Assembly (NCBI RefSeq): GCF_933775445.1
Contig: NC_065873.1
Location: 21,514,001 to 21,578,000, forward strand
Length of the DNA stretch: 64,000 nt
Reading direction: 5' to 3'
Origin: Argentina anserina
Lineage: Eukaryota; Streptophyta; Magnoliopsida; Rosales; Rosaceae
Shown here: positions 23,942-36,838 of the stretch, in pieces
Layout of the letters: every line of letters starts with the position of its first letter
Numbering within the stretch: the first letter of the stretch is position 1
Notes under the pieces: generated by a model
What the model saw: the letters and a program-made list of their open reading frames with translations, nothing else
Told to the model about the DNA's origin: nothing
Databases searched by the model: none
Position numbers and translations under genes: made by a program

Positions 23942-25427
23942 TGATTTTTAGAAAAATCTGATTTTCTGATTTTTAATCTCCTCTCCTTCCTTTTATACTA
24001 TTTCCAAAATCGGAAACGAACTTCCGACGTTAATAACTTTCGCGTCCGACGTCCGATTCGAACGCATGACGTGTCCACGAATTCATATCGATGAGCTCTA
24101 CGACTTTCGTGAAGCAAGTTTTCGCAACCGAGTGACGGAATAAAAGTTGATCTATACGTTGCGGTAATGTTACGTTTTCTAATTAAACGATCCGAGAACG
24201 TTTCCGTTTTCGTTTCGAAATGTCGCAAACCTCCAATTGTCGTCTTGAATTAATTTCACAAGTTTAACACTTTGAAAATACTCGACATTTAGTTTCTAAA
24301 AATTCGGGTTATTACAGGAAGTGAGGGCATAAGCATAGCGAATATGGTTTTTTTTTAGTTTATATATTGATTAGTATGAGTGTGAGAAGTAAAGAAAATA
24401 AAGTGATAAAGGAGGCGGCAACGAAAAATGTTCCTTTTAGAGATTTTTCTTATATAGTTGTGAATACTTGGTTCTAACGGTTCCAAAATCATTTTCACAA
24501 ATAGGAACCAGAATCGAATCTAATTGGTTATTTTGGTGCGGTTTCCTTAGGGTTAATTTTTTTGTTTTGGAATCGAATTGAATCGACCATTTCGGTGTGG
24601 TTTTGACGGTTTTAAACGGTTCTCGGGTCTAAAGTCTCAGGCCTATGTCATTGTTCATGCTTCACATCCATTCTATGGCAACACATGAATTCCAGTGTAC
24701 TACTCGCACGTTTATTTACTTGGAATGAAATTCATATGGAATAGGAATATGAAGGAATGAGAAACATAATGGAATAATACGTAAGGAATGAGAATGAAAC
24801 TAATTATGATTGTTGTTGTTTACTTATGATAAGAAATTGGAATTAAAATTAAGTTAATTATTAAAATTCTCTCTCATCACTATTTCCTTCATTTTCCAGT
24901 GTCACATTACAATCATTTGTGTACTTTATGAACACTGGGACATTGATGAAGAGCTTCACTTGTATCGAATGAAAATCTTAATTAAAATACCGCAAGTTGT
25001 ATTTGATGATTCAAGTTTTCAAGTTCGTAAATCCCATATTCTCTTCTATTTTACCAATTTTGTAACTTTCCTTTCCACACATTGCACATCATCTTTATGA
25101 GGAACCCAATTGATGCAGCACTGGATCGATTTTGAAGTCTTGAAGTTTTTGGTTTGGTTTGGTTGTGAACGGCGTTTTTGTGTTAGTTTAAAGTTGGTTT
25201 GAATCTCTGATGTTGATTATCAATTCTTGATTGGATTTGGTCATTTTTGTTTAATTCTTTAATATTAAAGTTTTTGGCCTTTTTTTTCTTTCGTTGAATG
25301 GGTTTCGAGTAGGATAATGGTAGATCTTAATGATTCATGGTCTGAGAAAGAGAAGCAAGGAGTTAAACGCCTCCCACTCTATGAATCTGCATCACAGTCC
25401 CCATCTTAGCTACTAGGGACAATTACC

Positions 25428-26581
25428 TTATAAGCTATGTTGCATGGACACGGACACGGATACGGCGACACAACAAATTTAAAAAAGTCATCTTTCGACA
25501 CAGTTCCGACACGGCAAAATAAAATAATTATATATTTTTAATACATAAAATAAATTAACAATACCACTATAAAGTTGTAAAAGCTCCGTCTTTGATACTT
25601 CATTACTTCCACTCTCATTGCTAGTTCACATCTAACTACTTCTACTTTAATAATCAATACTCAACAATCTACACAAACTGTAATACCCAAGATTTCTAAT
25701 CTCGATTACCGATATATTATGACTAATTAATTGACATTTTCTTTAAATATAAAAAAAATATAGTTTAATACGTCAATATTAAACTACATGTCGCCAATTA
25801 TTCGGAAATGTATTCGGAATATTTTTCCGACGCTCGAATTTGTTTTTACGAATTTCTAATGTTTTACTTTGTCTTAAAAATGTTTTTCAGTTTGAGTTTT
25901 TAATTTAGGACTTAAGGATCAGCCCAACCTCTTCCTCTTAAAACCCAAGACCTGAGCCCAAGGCCCTAGCCCATTTTCTTTAATCCCATGACACGCACTC
26001 TTCTTCTTCACTTGTGCGACAACTACCATCGCTCTCACCTCTTCACCACCGAAGGCATTTGTACCCTCTCCAAATCAAGTCGCTACTCAGGTCGGATCCA
26101 ATAGATCTAATCCAGATCAGAGCACCACGATCCCACAACAACCGCCTTGTGGATCGGCACAACGTCTCTGGAACCACGACCAGCAGCCACATATCCACAC
26201 CCAGGAACCACCATAGACCAATCGCCCATGATCGCTACCGCTCAGGCTAGAAAGGAACAAGCCAAATCCCAACAACCGCCCTGTTTTCCTCCACCCTTGC
26301 ACCACAACTCGCCATCGCAAATTAATCCCCAAACTGAAGGAGAATCATCAACCGGGGATACGATTCAATCGAGACCCAAAGGGATCGACAAGATCTCATC
26401 CGACGACGGAGGGAGGGGCTCGCCGCCTGACAGCAACGTCGGAAAGGGTCAATATTACCAGATATGCCACGTGCCTCGTCCGATATGGGAAAAATGCGTA
26501 TCATGTCGTATCAGCGTGTTTGAATGTGTCGGACACGGTGACACGCCTCCAAGTGCCGTATCCGTGCAACATAGCTTATAA
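25428..26581. mobile_element. nested DNA element with TIRs and TTATAA duplication
   Basis: The element at 25434-26575 is flanked by TTATAA on both sides (25428-25433, 26576-26581). The ends are strong inverted repeats: GCTATGTTGCATGGACACGG on the left and, reverse-complemented, GCTATGTTGCACGGATACGG on the right. The interior includes an LTR-like start TGTAATACCC at about 25679 and a GC-rich leader-like stretch (25990-26450), so it may carry a captured or nested fragment. No transposase was recognised. Superfamily undecided. Confidence 0.65.
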
Positions 26582-27909
26582 GACTTGATTTTGGTTTTAG
26601 AAGTGGTTGATTGAAAACCAGTACAGACTGATAATCGGCCATCTAATTCTATATGGGAGCTTAGTTTGGTACTTGTGTGTGATTTTAGTTACGTAGGTCA
26701 TTTTAATTTATAAATTTGTTAAATGGTAAAATATCTAAGAACTCACATGTTTAATTTGATAATCCATCCTTTTACAGACGGGGTTTTTTGCTCTGGCAAG
26801 TCTGTGACAGTCTGCTCTGTAATTTTAGTACATTATCCTTATTTGTTCACATTCTATTATCTCATTCAATATCTTTGCTCTGGCTAAAGAGGTGGAGAAT
26901 TGAGTTTTTTAAGCCATGGTATTATTAGATCACACGTCGATTTGTGGCATTCTTGCATTCAGGTATTAACCATTGAAGCAAAATGTTATATGTTGTTAAA
27001 TTTGCTATGCTGGATCTAAAGGGAGCATGCAATTTGAAGACACCGTAGCTTTAATTGTCATGAATCTTTTGACAGTCATAATTGTTTTTATTGGTTGTGC
27101 AGATTATTTCTACAAGCTTAATCAACTTGCTATGTGCTCTTACTCTGCTTTCACTTGTCTGCCATTTAATTTATATTTTTTTAACTCAGTTCATGTGAAA
27201 TTGACATTTCACTCTGGTCACTTGATCAGCTTGAAGTCTTAAAAATCTTGTAAATATTGGCTTCAAGATCACAGGATGATGTCATCTTTATTTTTGACAA
27301 AATAAATTATAAGTTATGGTACTTAAGGTTCCAGTCAAACAAATGCTGCACTACTCAAGTTTCAGAGAAGAGCATCACTTTCATACTATTGTTTTAGATT
27401 TTCATTATGTATGTATCTCCCATATTACTACAAGAAGAAGCAAATATCTAATAATCTCATGCACAAATATCAATTCAGCAAAATAACATCTATAAAACCA
27501 AGCTATTCCGAATTTACAAAGAGTGAACTTAAGCAAAATAACATCCAACATAACGTACAAGTGATAAAGTATTCGAGGCATCCATTCACTCAAATTCATA
27601 TTCCAAAAGATAGATAATGTGATCTTTCTTTTCCTCAACTATATTGCTAAAAAACACCCTAAACATATCATGATCTTGAGCTAGTTTGTTGGTGATATGA
27701 AATACCTACACCGGAGTTAAAAAGTCCATTTTCCTAATCTCACCATGAAGTTTGCTATGCATATCAGCAATTCTTTACCAGTTAAGAGAACATCAATCAA
27801 ACCTTCAAACTTTGGATCCATGGCTATAATGGATTCAGTAATTAGTCCAAATTATTTGCTATATCATCCAAACCTATTGTCTTTCTACGAGTATTATTTG
27901 GAGCAATTG

Positions 27910-28690
27910 CTACATCTTCAGCCGATCTCTGTTGTTTAGCACGTTGCTTAACACTTGGTGGCTGGGAGGTGGTTGAGGACTTGGTTGTGCAAGAGACACA
28001 TATTCATTTTCAGTTTCATCACTTGCTGAAACATTTGATCCCTCATATTGAGAAAAATCACTAGGCATTTCCATTTGCTCAAAGAAGTCATCGACCCGTA
28101 CACCCTCTTGATTCACACTTGCATTTTGCCCCCCTAATTTCTTCTTCATCATCATCTTCAGCATTTCCAGCATTTGTTCCAAGTGTACGATCTTTTCTAT
28201 ATATCTCTCAAAGTGAATAATAATGTTCAAATGGTTTACTATACAAAGCTTTTGCATCTCTCTTGTTCTGCAACAGTTGAAACATAGGGCACTGTTATTC
28301 AATATACACATAAAAGTAAAACCACAAAATAGACTAAAGAGAAATTTTACCTTTGCCACTCATCAAATACATCTTTATCACACTCCAACATCATTTTTTC
28401 AGCATTTCATCCAAAACCACTATGAGATAATGCATCTGATAATATAATATATTGTTTCTTCAATGTCTTTGTCTGTGATTCAATTTGTGGGTTTGCCAAT
28501 ATCCCACTGCCTGGTATCTTGGCTATGCCTTGCAACTTCTGTAAATAACCATTTTTAAAGCCAGTATCTGCACACCACTTGTTATCATGGTAAAGTTCCA
28601 ACAAAGAATTTACCAACACCTCATCTTCCTCTTTTGTCCAAAAACATGTATTCTGACCTCTTCCTCCTTTTTTTGATTGGTTTGAAGTAG
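27910..28690 (-). pseudogene. PIF/Harbinger ORF1, Myb/SANT-like protein (broken)
   Basis: The minus strand from about 28690 reads a Myb/SANT-like domain: WTKEEDEVLVNSLLELYHD, then TGFKNGYLQKL and ESQTKTLKKQY. A TGA stop falls in the frame just after HSGFG (about 28407-28409). The reading then continues with an acidic segment and an intron-like GT at about 28350. A second coding block (about 28200-27910) holds a Met/Lys-rich stretch and a Ser/Pro-rich tail. In PIF/Harbinger elements this protein works with the nuclease and binds the terminal sequences. At least one nonsense change makes it a pseudogene. Confidence 0.7.
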
Positions 28691-29240
28691 CTTAAGAACT
28701 TGTATTTAGTCGACTATATATTAAATAACAAACGTAAACTATGTAGCAGCAACTTTAAAAAATCATAGTTAAACCTAGAAAATTAATTTAGCATAAATTC
28801 TAATTCTAAAATGAACTTTAGGTTGTCTACTATAACTTTTATGAAGACACCTTAGTGAAATATCCAACCAATCTTTGCAAGTTGAGCTAAAAGTCCAACT
28901 TTGGAAAATCATATTCAAATCTCTAAATTCATTTGAAAAGGAGATAGATGAAGATGTCTTACTTGACTGATTAACGAATAAATCCTTGTCTTGGGTGAAT
29001 TGAGACATGAGAGGTAAAACAATAATCATAATTTTCAATTAATTTTAAGTGAGTACATTACAACCTCATAGATCAACACTAATAATTTGACATCCTAAAA
29101 ATAAGAAACATAACAAAGCACAATACAAAGGCAAACTCATAATTCAAATTTCATGATTCAGTTGAAAGAATAAGTACAACAACATTGAAACAAGTTCAAT
29201 AGATTCAGTCTACATTCATACATAATATATGACCATATAA

Positions 29241-30320
29241 TTATGTCGACCTCCTATTTCCACACCATATATTCCACATTTCATTTGCAAGATTTTGTCT
29301 CCACATCGTCCACTCATTTGAGGTCTCAATTGTATCAACGTAGTCATCATTTTCCTCATCTTGAATAGGCGGTTGCCTACCATATTCCTCTTCTATAAGA
29401 TCTACAACCACCTCTCTTCTTATAAAGTTATGAATCATGCAACACACAAATATTATACGACGTTGTGTTACTATATCATAAAATGATGGACTTCTAAGAA
29501 TTGCCCAACGCATTTTTAGTAGACCAAAGCTCATCTCAATAACATTCCCAGCACTTGAGTGTTTCAAATTAAAAAAAATTCTTGTGGCGAATAAGGTCTG
29601 TTTCCATTCCTCCATTCATTGAGATGAGAATGTTGCCCTCTAAAAGGTGTAGGAAAGCCCTTTGCATTACTGTAGCTAGCATATACTAAGTAGTAACAAC
29701 CTAGTTACAAAAAATATGTTAATTTTCTCTATAATATTATTTTAAGTACTGAATATTGTAATAAGTAAAATTTTGGTTTTGATAATTACCGTTAGGAACT
29801 TTTAATCCATTTCTCATACTCGGAGCATCTTTAAGAACACGAGCATCATGTGCAGATCTCTCCCATCCCGGTAAAACATATATAAACATCAAGTCTTGAG
29901 AGCAAACTCCTAAAACATTTGTTGCTATCTCACATTTCCTAGTTCTCTATCTTGGCTTGTCTTGTTCTGGAACTTTCATCCTAATATGTGTTCCATCTAA
30001 TGCTCCTAAACAATTATGCATTAAGGTATATGTTATAACAGTTTTAGTCTTAAGAACATAAATCAAATATCTTAAATAAACTTTAAAAATAAAATCATAT
30101 GTACCTTAAACCACTTCCACCTGATATATGTTAAGTCCTTAGGCACAGGTAATGGCGTTTTCCAAAAGTCCTTTTGGCACCGAATCATGACTTTCAAACA
30201 CTCGTGAAAGTACTTACGAATTGTTTGCCCCGACCTCGTAAAGTACACAGATATGCTACGATTATTTTTATGGCGTGCAAGAATATTTAAAAACATGGTT
30301 GTCATCTCCTCTATTGACAC
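29241..30320 (-). pseudogene. PIF/Harbinger DDE nuclease (broken)
   Basis: Three coding blocks are visible on the minus strand. Block 1 (30320-30105) has SIEEMTTMFLNILARHK and RWKWFK. Block 2 (about 30005-29791) has LDGTHIRMKVPEQ and [17 protein letters not shown]. Block 3 (about 29690-29241) has the RGQHSHLNEW region, NVIEMSFGLLKMRWAIL and IHNFIRREV. The putative catalytic triad is all present: Asp near 29996, Asp near 29846 and Glu near 29536. Function is excluded by a TAG codon in block 2 just after PEQDKPR and by a frameshift at a run of eight T (about 29573-29580) in block 3. The family cuts and pastes DNA at 3-bp targets. Confidence 0.82.
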
Positions 30321-33300
30321 ATTTTTGGTTACTCTTAGTTGGCCTTTACTAGCTAGAATTTAACACAACATATGAAAATATTATCTATCCATACACAGTT
30401 GATCAATACATATTGCATCACTCCAATAAACTAGATAATACATGTACTCTACTTGTTTATAGAGTCTAATGATTGAGGATCGACTTGGTTCACATTTTTT
30501 TTACAGCTAAGTTGATATAGGCATAACCGGCAACACACACAGCAAATAGTATCAGAAGGTGGGCAAAGAATGTATTAATGGTGATAAGTATTTTTCTCTT
30601 TCTGGACAAAATTAGACAAGCCATATATATCTACGTCACATAAAACTAATTATTCAATCAAATATCCAAGCTATATAATAGATAATAGTCCAAGAAAAAC
30701 ATCAAATTAAAAGATTCAAAATCAAACATGGCTTGGAACACCGAAGACAATCTTTCATATTGTAATTTCCAATGCAAGGAAAGAACTTTCAAGTGGACAA
30801 GTATTTAAATACCATTGTCAAGTCTGATTATATATGAAAAATGCTAGAGATCACAAATTATTACATCAACTATAGAACTCTTCTAAATCGAAACTTTTAA
30901 GTAAAAGTAAATCAAAAGTTCAATCTAATCATATTAGTCAAACTAATCAAAATGTTTCAAAGACAAGTTTCAAATCAGGATGCCTTTCAAGCAAGATACA
31001 TAAAAACCCAGATATCAAATCTAACCAAAGAAGAAATACATTATGCAGATGGTCGGCTCAAATTTTCAAAATTCACCAAACCCCCCAGCAATTTCAGTAC
31101 CTAAAAATGGAGGTATCAGTAGTCACGCTTTCTCATCATAATATTAGCATAAGTAGTCATCAAATGGGCCCAATTTCCTCACAAGCTCAACATTGGAAGA
31201 TTCAGCCTGCAGGATCATGGTGGTTACTGGCCTACTAGATTATTTGTTTTTCACACTTGTTTTAAGACAACGTGATGAAAAACCTTGGTTTCTTCCTTGT
31301 TGTAAAGACACACGAATCTGTAGTGAAGATGAATAAAACTACTTGTAAGTAAAACAACTTCTAATTTACTTCTGGTGGGGATAGTTGATACACACTCGGT
31401 GACCCTTTGTTAAGTATATCCCACTTTTCAATGAGTTGTACAGTTTACAAAGCATACTCTCTGTGAATAGTCCCCATTGATATTAGTATATCAGAAATAA
31501 ATTCTTAGATAGATTTCCAGTAAAAAAAGACTTGTGCTTCAAAATATACAAGACATGGTCATCAGAGAACACCACACTCATGAGGAAGCTACATGTGGGC
31601 ACAATAAGGTTTTTCAAGCTTTCCCTCAATATCCATGGGTTATAGACAATGTTCATGTGCAGAAGCCTTGCCGTGTACATTTAGGACATTATTCTACATT
31701 GACCACTCAACATAAATATTTATTTTCCAAAAACTAGATGAGTGATCATAAAAGTGATAACAAATGGTGTAAACTTGGCAGGCATGCAATACCAGGACAT
31801 AAACTCACCAAATATGCAAAGTCACAAACCATAGAAACTTCCCCAGCATGTTCTAATAAATACGTACATCAAAAAAACAAGAACTGTCGTCTCCATCCCT
31901 AGACCATATACCAAACCAACTGAGAAAATGGAAAGAAGAACATAATTTCAAAGATATTAGTAATTTCCTTAATATTTGTTTGTGGATCTTATGATCCTAG
32001 GTATTAACTGGATGGTACAGAGAGGACGTTTCAGGCATCAAAGAATTGGGAGATAATCTAGTGTATTGTTTGCAAGTGAAATGGGAACCAGACTCTTCGG
32101 AAAACATCAGCAGAAGGCTACAACAGATTGACAGAAGAATCTCCATTACTGTTGTCACTTCTATATAATTTCTTTTATAGTGAGAAAAGGAAACCATAAA
32201 AAAGTTTCTGTTTTATACAAGTTCTTCAACATGATTTTAGTCTGTTCATAGTGAGACAGATAACTTGGACCTATTTGCAAAGGCATTTCCACACCATATT
32301 ACGGGACATAAATGCTACATACCTTCCTCCCTAGCCCGTTTCCTCAAATTTTTAGATCTTTTATTAACTTCCTTTTCTAATCAAGTTTTCACTGCTATTT
32401 TCTTTACTATAATGGTGATAAAGGCATGGCTTATGGGCCTCACAGCAGAGTTTACTGGCCACACTTACAGTTAGCATCCACTACTCAAGTGTACAGTAAA
32501 TAATTTACTTCTTCTAATCAAGCTACACATCTCTGCAATTTGTTTTTTGAGCGGTTGGAAATTCCTCCAAAGTGGAGGGAGGTCATCAATATTTGTACAA
32601 AAGTTAGACGTCCAATTTGTCTGTCAGAAATGTATGCATAGATTTGTGTGTAGAACGAGATGCAAATATGTAAGAGGGTAAACATAAGGGTTGCACAGAA
32701 AGTTTCATCCAAATGTGAAAAGTGATTACTAATAGGTATAATCCTTATCATTATCTCTTTACTGATTCCACATATTAAAAGATCAAACTACATTTATTTA
32801 ATCTCACAAAACCTCAAGCTTTGGTGAAAGGTTTTTCTTCTTATCAATGTGATATGGGTTAACTGAGAATTCATACCCTTTTCAAAAGTGCTAAAACTGA
32901 GTTTCGTAACAATAAAGATTAAAGCTTTACTGTGAGGATTTGAACAAAGATTATGCCAACTTGTGATGTAGTAAAGATAAAAAAAAAAGGATGATTGAAG
33001 AACAAAGGATGAGATCACTAACCCAGTCGCCGTAGTGTATCTTCATTTCTTCGTTTCTTCTCTTGTCGTGATTGAGATGGCTGCTGAGACTAATGACATG
33101 TTTACTCTAGGGTTGGGTACTTTGAGAAATTAAGAGGATATTTTCGGAAGCAATTTTTCATTCTCTCCCATTTTGACCTTGGCCCTTTGAATTATAAATC
33201 CAAGTCTCTCCCGAAATTCATTCCGGGTTTAGAAGGTGGGCCCCACCATAAATCTCATTTCCCTACGCAAGTAAACACCAAAATATAATCGATTCTGGGG

Positions 33301-33334
33301 AATAAAATTCCATTCATGTGAAGTAAACATGCCA
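30321..33334. other. 5' noncoding part of the Harbinger element
   Basis: No coding domain was recognised. Near the right end the minus strand carries TTTATAATT (about 33205-33197), a TATA-like motif. About 140 bases downstream there is a candidate leader exon with a GT donor after GGCGACTGG (about 33025). This fits a transposase promoter close to the terminal repeat, but is inferred. Confidence 0.35.
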
Positions 33335-33478
33335 TACATTTCTACCGTAAGCTGTTACTTGGGGAGTTGGGGATCGATCGATAATATAATATGGATTATT
33401 ATATGTTTAGTGCTTAATCATATAGTGGTTATAGAAGATACAACTAATACAGTTATCATCTTATTAAAGAATAATTAG

Positions 33479-34510
33479 CTAAGTTTTGTTTCTCTCTATC
33501 GCTCTCCAAAGGTTTCCCCCAACGGTGGTGAAAAAATTTCCAAACCCTATGGCTTTGGCCACAATGCCTCCCTCATCCTGCATCCTTTGGGCGGCTAGAT
33601 TACTTTCTTTGCTTATGTTTCTCGGTGGTGAGTCCCTGAATCTGGGTCGACTCCAACTTTGGCCGATTGTCAGCGAATTTATTTGGATTTGGTTCTTGAT
33701 TGGCGGTTGTGGTGCTATTGAGAGCCATCTCTCTAGTATCGTGGTGGCGCAAGAGGCCCTTGCTCTCTGGTGGGTTGTTGCCAGTTGGTTTTGGCATAGG
33801 TGCACTTGGCGGGCAGTGAAGGTTTGTTGTATCGTTGGCGGCATATATGTGTGTGCAGGAGACGGTACTTGTAACGGGTGGTGGCCGGTGGTTGTGCTCT
33901 TCATGACAATGCATTCGCCGGGTGGCGATAAGGACGATTGGATCTCACTATTTCTCTTATCTTGGGTTGCTAGTTCTCTTGGAGGTGGTGGTATGGGTGT
34001 CAGACTCTGGCAACTCCTTGTTGTCGGCGATAAAAGTTGTGAAGACTCTGTGACAACTAAATCTGGATGTTGGGCTTGGTGAAATCCCTACGTTTGGGCC
34101 CTTCTGTTGGGCCTCGGTTTTGGATGATTAGAGCAAATGTTGTGAGCCATTTTGGTCTACGGGTGCATGTAACTGGATTGCGGTTTCAGAAAGCAATGCA
34201 ATTTGCAAAGTTGGCAAAGCAAGAGTTTATTCCATCTGCCATATATGCATAATTTGAATCGCGTCGCAGTGACACAATGGTGTGGTTGTTTAAATTTATT
34301 CATGTCTTCTACATCATATATATCATGTTGGTTTTGTGTTTCATGACTGAAAATGTGGGTGAATATTGGCTAATTGTTGGCTAGTTTTGCTTAGGGATGG
34401 TTAGTTTATTTGAGTAAGAAGATATCTCTAATTGTCGGTCTTTGAGTGTGTTATCTTATTTCTGCCTGTTGAAATACAAATGAGTTGACGTTTTGATTTA
34501 AAAAAAATTA
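33479..34510 (+). repeat. possible non-autonomous LINE-like retroposon
   Basis: A GC-richer block of about 780 bp with long frames on both strands (for example 33486-34082 plus and 33904-33479 minus), none with a recognisable domain, ends in AT-rich sequence and an A-run at about 34500-34508. The start in TTTCTCTCTATCGCTCTCC and the A-tail resemble plant LINE or SINE-like retroposons. No target duplication was identified. Confidence 0.35.
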
Positions 34511-35233
34511 TTCAGTTTACTATCTAAGGTTTGAGATTTTAATAAGTTGTATCCCTGTTGTTTAATCATGTGCGCCCTTAAACCTTCAAAATTTGATAAA
34601 GACTGTCTAAACCGTTAACTTTCTGTTAAAAGTACACTTATAACCTTTTGATATTTTTTTACTTACTTACTTACTCTATTCTAAAGAAAATGAAATCTTA
34701 CATTTCTAAGGACTAGCTTTTAACATGCCATGTAATAACCTAGCAAGCTCTTGTCTAAATGATTTTTTGTTTTACGGAATCACTCCTGCCTTAGTATAGT
34801 AAAATTTCAGACTATTAAAAGATAAAATTCTGACTAATATAGGAGAACAAAAAAAATTGTGACGAAATTTATGGGCACACACTAGAATTTATTTATACAA
34901 ATATAATCACATATACAAAACCCAGAGCCTCACTCTTAGATAAATAACTAAAGGTTGTTTAGTTACACATGAGTAATAATAAATACATACACAATAAAAT
35001 ACACACTTACTTGTAGGAAAAACACACCACACCAAATGATTACAGTAGACAGATACTTCACGCAAATTAAGTACTCTCACACTCAGACTATATTATACAT
35101 TCACACTCTTACACTCACTATACTAGAACAATATATGTTATACTTCAATATTATAACTCTTTAACTTCTTGAGGAATGTTGGAAAGATTTTTTCTCTTGT
35201 TTTTTCGATGCCCATTCCTGAAGGCTTCAGCCT

Positions 35234-35240
35234 CTTTATA
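35234..35240 (-). promoter_or_regulatory. putative pararetroviral TATA box
   Basis: TATAAAG on the minus strand, inside CCTGTATAAAGAGGCTGAAG. It lies downstream of the polymerase region, where caulimovirids place their full-length transcript promoter. Confidence 0.5.
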
Positions 35241-36505
35241 CAGGCAGCGGATCTCAAGCTGGACTTGAAACATAATTTATAAATAGTAAAAAGTAGCACC
35301 GTAATTTCCGCTAGCAGATAAACAACTCCACCAGCTGGAAAGTAGCAGCTTCATTAATGCACTAGATGACAACTTGCCAAGACCTTCTTTTTCAAAAGCA
35401 GATTTCCTTTTCAAAGGCTAAATCCTTTCTGTAAAAGAAAAATCAGCTTCCATAAAAATCTTCAAATTCTTTTGAATTATTACCCAAGATAAGATTCGTT
35501 TCATATATGCTACTGTCCTCCATGTCGGTATCTTCAAACATCTTGTATTGCTTGTCATTTTCTATTGTTTCTAACCACTGAGCACACTTTAAGGTGGAAT
35601 CAATCTCTTTTCTTTTGAGAGATAAAAATAAATCATTGTTTACCATATTAGGGTGATCGTAAGTAGTAACTATTATCTTTTCTCCTGAAGCAAGATATGT
35701 GTTTTCTCAGTCTTCTTCAATGATCTTTCTGATGTATTCCAAAGTCATCGTTGTCATCCATGAGATACTGGAATTGGGATGTCCATTATATCCAACACAT
35801 GTAGGTTCTGATTATCTATCTTGGATGATCCTCACATAATGATATGGAGAAATATATTATGTTTCCTCATTTCTTTTCTATATCTACTAAGGAGGTGTGG
35901 ATCTAAATTTGAGTCTGATAACACAATCTGTTCTTCTTACATTTTTGACGGTATTGACTATAATGGCTGGCAATCCCTTTAGATCGTCATTAGTTTTTGT
36001 CCATAAATTATGAACAAAGTCATTTTCCACTAGCCAAACTTTGTGTATTTGTGGATGTTTACTTTGAACACTTACAACATATCTTCTTGTGTATGATCCT
36101 AGAACCGCAAAAAAAGTATGTGATAGGGGTTCATGACTCCCAATTCAATCATGAAATTTGAACCACTCTGATTATTTCAAGGCTAGAACGGGAATTCTAG
36201 TACATTATGGACCTTCAAGATACTTTATCTTGGCTTCATTTGTTGGAGCAACTTTCTGAAGCTTATTCTTTTGGTGTAACTCTTCTACTAGAGCTTCACG
36301 TAATTTTATCATGACACTAGAATTATTTTTCTGAAAAAAAAAAAATTAGATTATCCAACAAAGCTATTCGATAAAAAGCAAATGGCTTACCATAATGAAA
36401 AACCGATTTAGGGAATGTATTTAATTAGTAACCATGCACATTTAAGACTCCATCAAGAATAATATTGTTGTTAAACCAGCAATTTTTGGAAGGAATGATT
36501 CCATA

Positions 36506-36838
36506 TTATAGTTTAATCAACCCATCTTTGATGTTTATCCCCAAGAAGTCAATTTCATCTAGGACCAAAAAGACTTTCTTTTGTCCTATAATGATTCCAT
36601 GTTGAAAGATTAGCTTGGCGACTTCATACAAATGATTCATGTGTTTCTCTTTATTTTTGGAGAAAACTAATATGTCATCAATGTAGACGACATAGAATTC
36701 GGCCACATGTTTAAAAATGTTATCCATATTTATTTGGAAGATTGATAGAGCATGTTTTAATCCAAATGACATTACTAGCCATTCGTAATGTCCACGTGGA
36801 GTTCCGAATGCAGTGAGAAAGATATTATCTGGATGCAT
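36506..36838 (-). pseudogene. pararetroviral reverse transcriptase core fragment
   Basis: A 110-residue open stretch includes FGLKHALSIFQ, the active-site box YIDDILVFS (residues 52-60) and DFLGINIKDG. Immediately upstream (36839-37110) the same protein continues in interrupted frames with EKGLIRPTNNPHHAPA. The catalytic Asp pair is present but the domain is cut by stops on both sides. Confidence 0.8.

Larger units (their letters stand above)
21650..24316 (-). mobile_element. solo LTR B of the gypsy family (2667 bp), nested
   Basis: The plus strand starts TGTAACGACCCC and ends CGGGTTATTACA. The flanks GGAAA (21645-21649) and GGAAG (24317-24321) form a near-perfect 5-bp duplication. It has the same TATA and ACGTG arrangement as A (TATAAAA at 23997-23991, GACACGTC at 24075-24068). 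It contains an 83-bp-offset tandem repeat at about 22425-22567 and a triple GAACAGTxCCCGAGCTCGGGT motif at 23885-23941. No coding region belongs to it. Confidence 0.82.
21258..24654. mobile_element. DNA-transposon-like element with 11-bp target duplication, carrying LTR B
   Basis: A perfect 11-bp direct repeat TATGTCATTGT lies at 21258-21268 and 24644-24654. The enclosed ends read AGGCTTTGGACCGG on the left and, reverse-complemented, GGCCTGAGACTTTAGACCCG on the right, both leading into GGTTC/GAACC and TTTAAAA motifs. Without the nested LTR (21650-24316) the element is about 708 bp. The 9-11 bp duplication length points to a Mutator-like element, though the ends are not long inverted repeats. 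Noncoding. Confidence 0.65.
24701..33337 (-). mobile_element. PIF/Harbinger transposon, large, degenerate
   Basis: The element spans 24704-33334. The ends are TCGCACGTTTATTTACTT on the left and, reverse-complemented, TGGCATGTTTACTT on the right, both followed by ...GAAT...ATTC-type sequence. A 3-bp direct repeat TAC lies at 24701-24703 and 33335-33337, the duplication length of this superfamily (usually TTA/TAA). Inside are the two genes typical of PIF/Harbinger: a DDE nuclease (29241-30320) and a Myb/SANT-like protein (27910-28690), both on the minus strand and broken. Another element (25434-26575) is nested near the left end. The borders rest on short motifs and are less certain than the family call. 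Confidence 0.62.

Noticed and set aside
24704..33334. host Myb gene at 27910-28690
   Set aside because: The Myb/SANT-like domain lies next to a Harbinger nuclease in the same orientation and has a nonsense codon, as expected for the transposon's own ORF1.
33486..34082. 198-codon plus-strand frame with hydrophobic stretches
   Set aside because: Long opposing frames and no recognisable domain; better explained as a retroposon leader than a membrane-protein gene.
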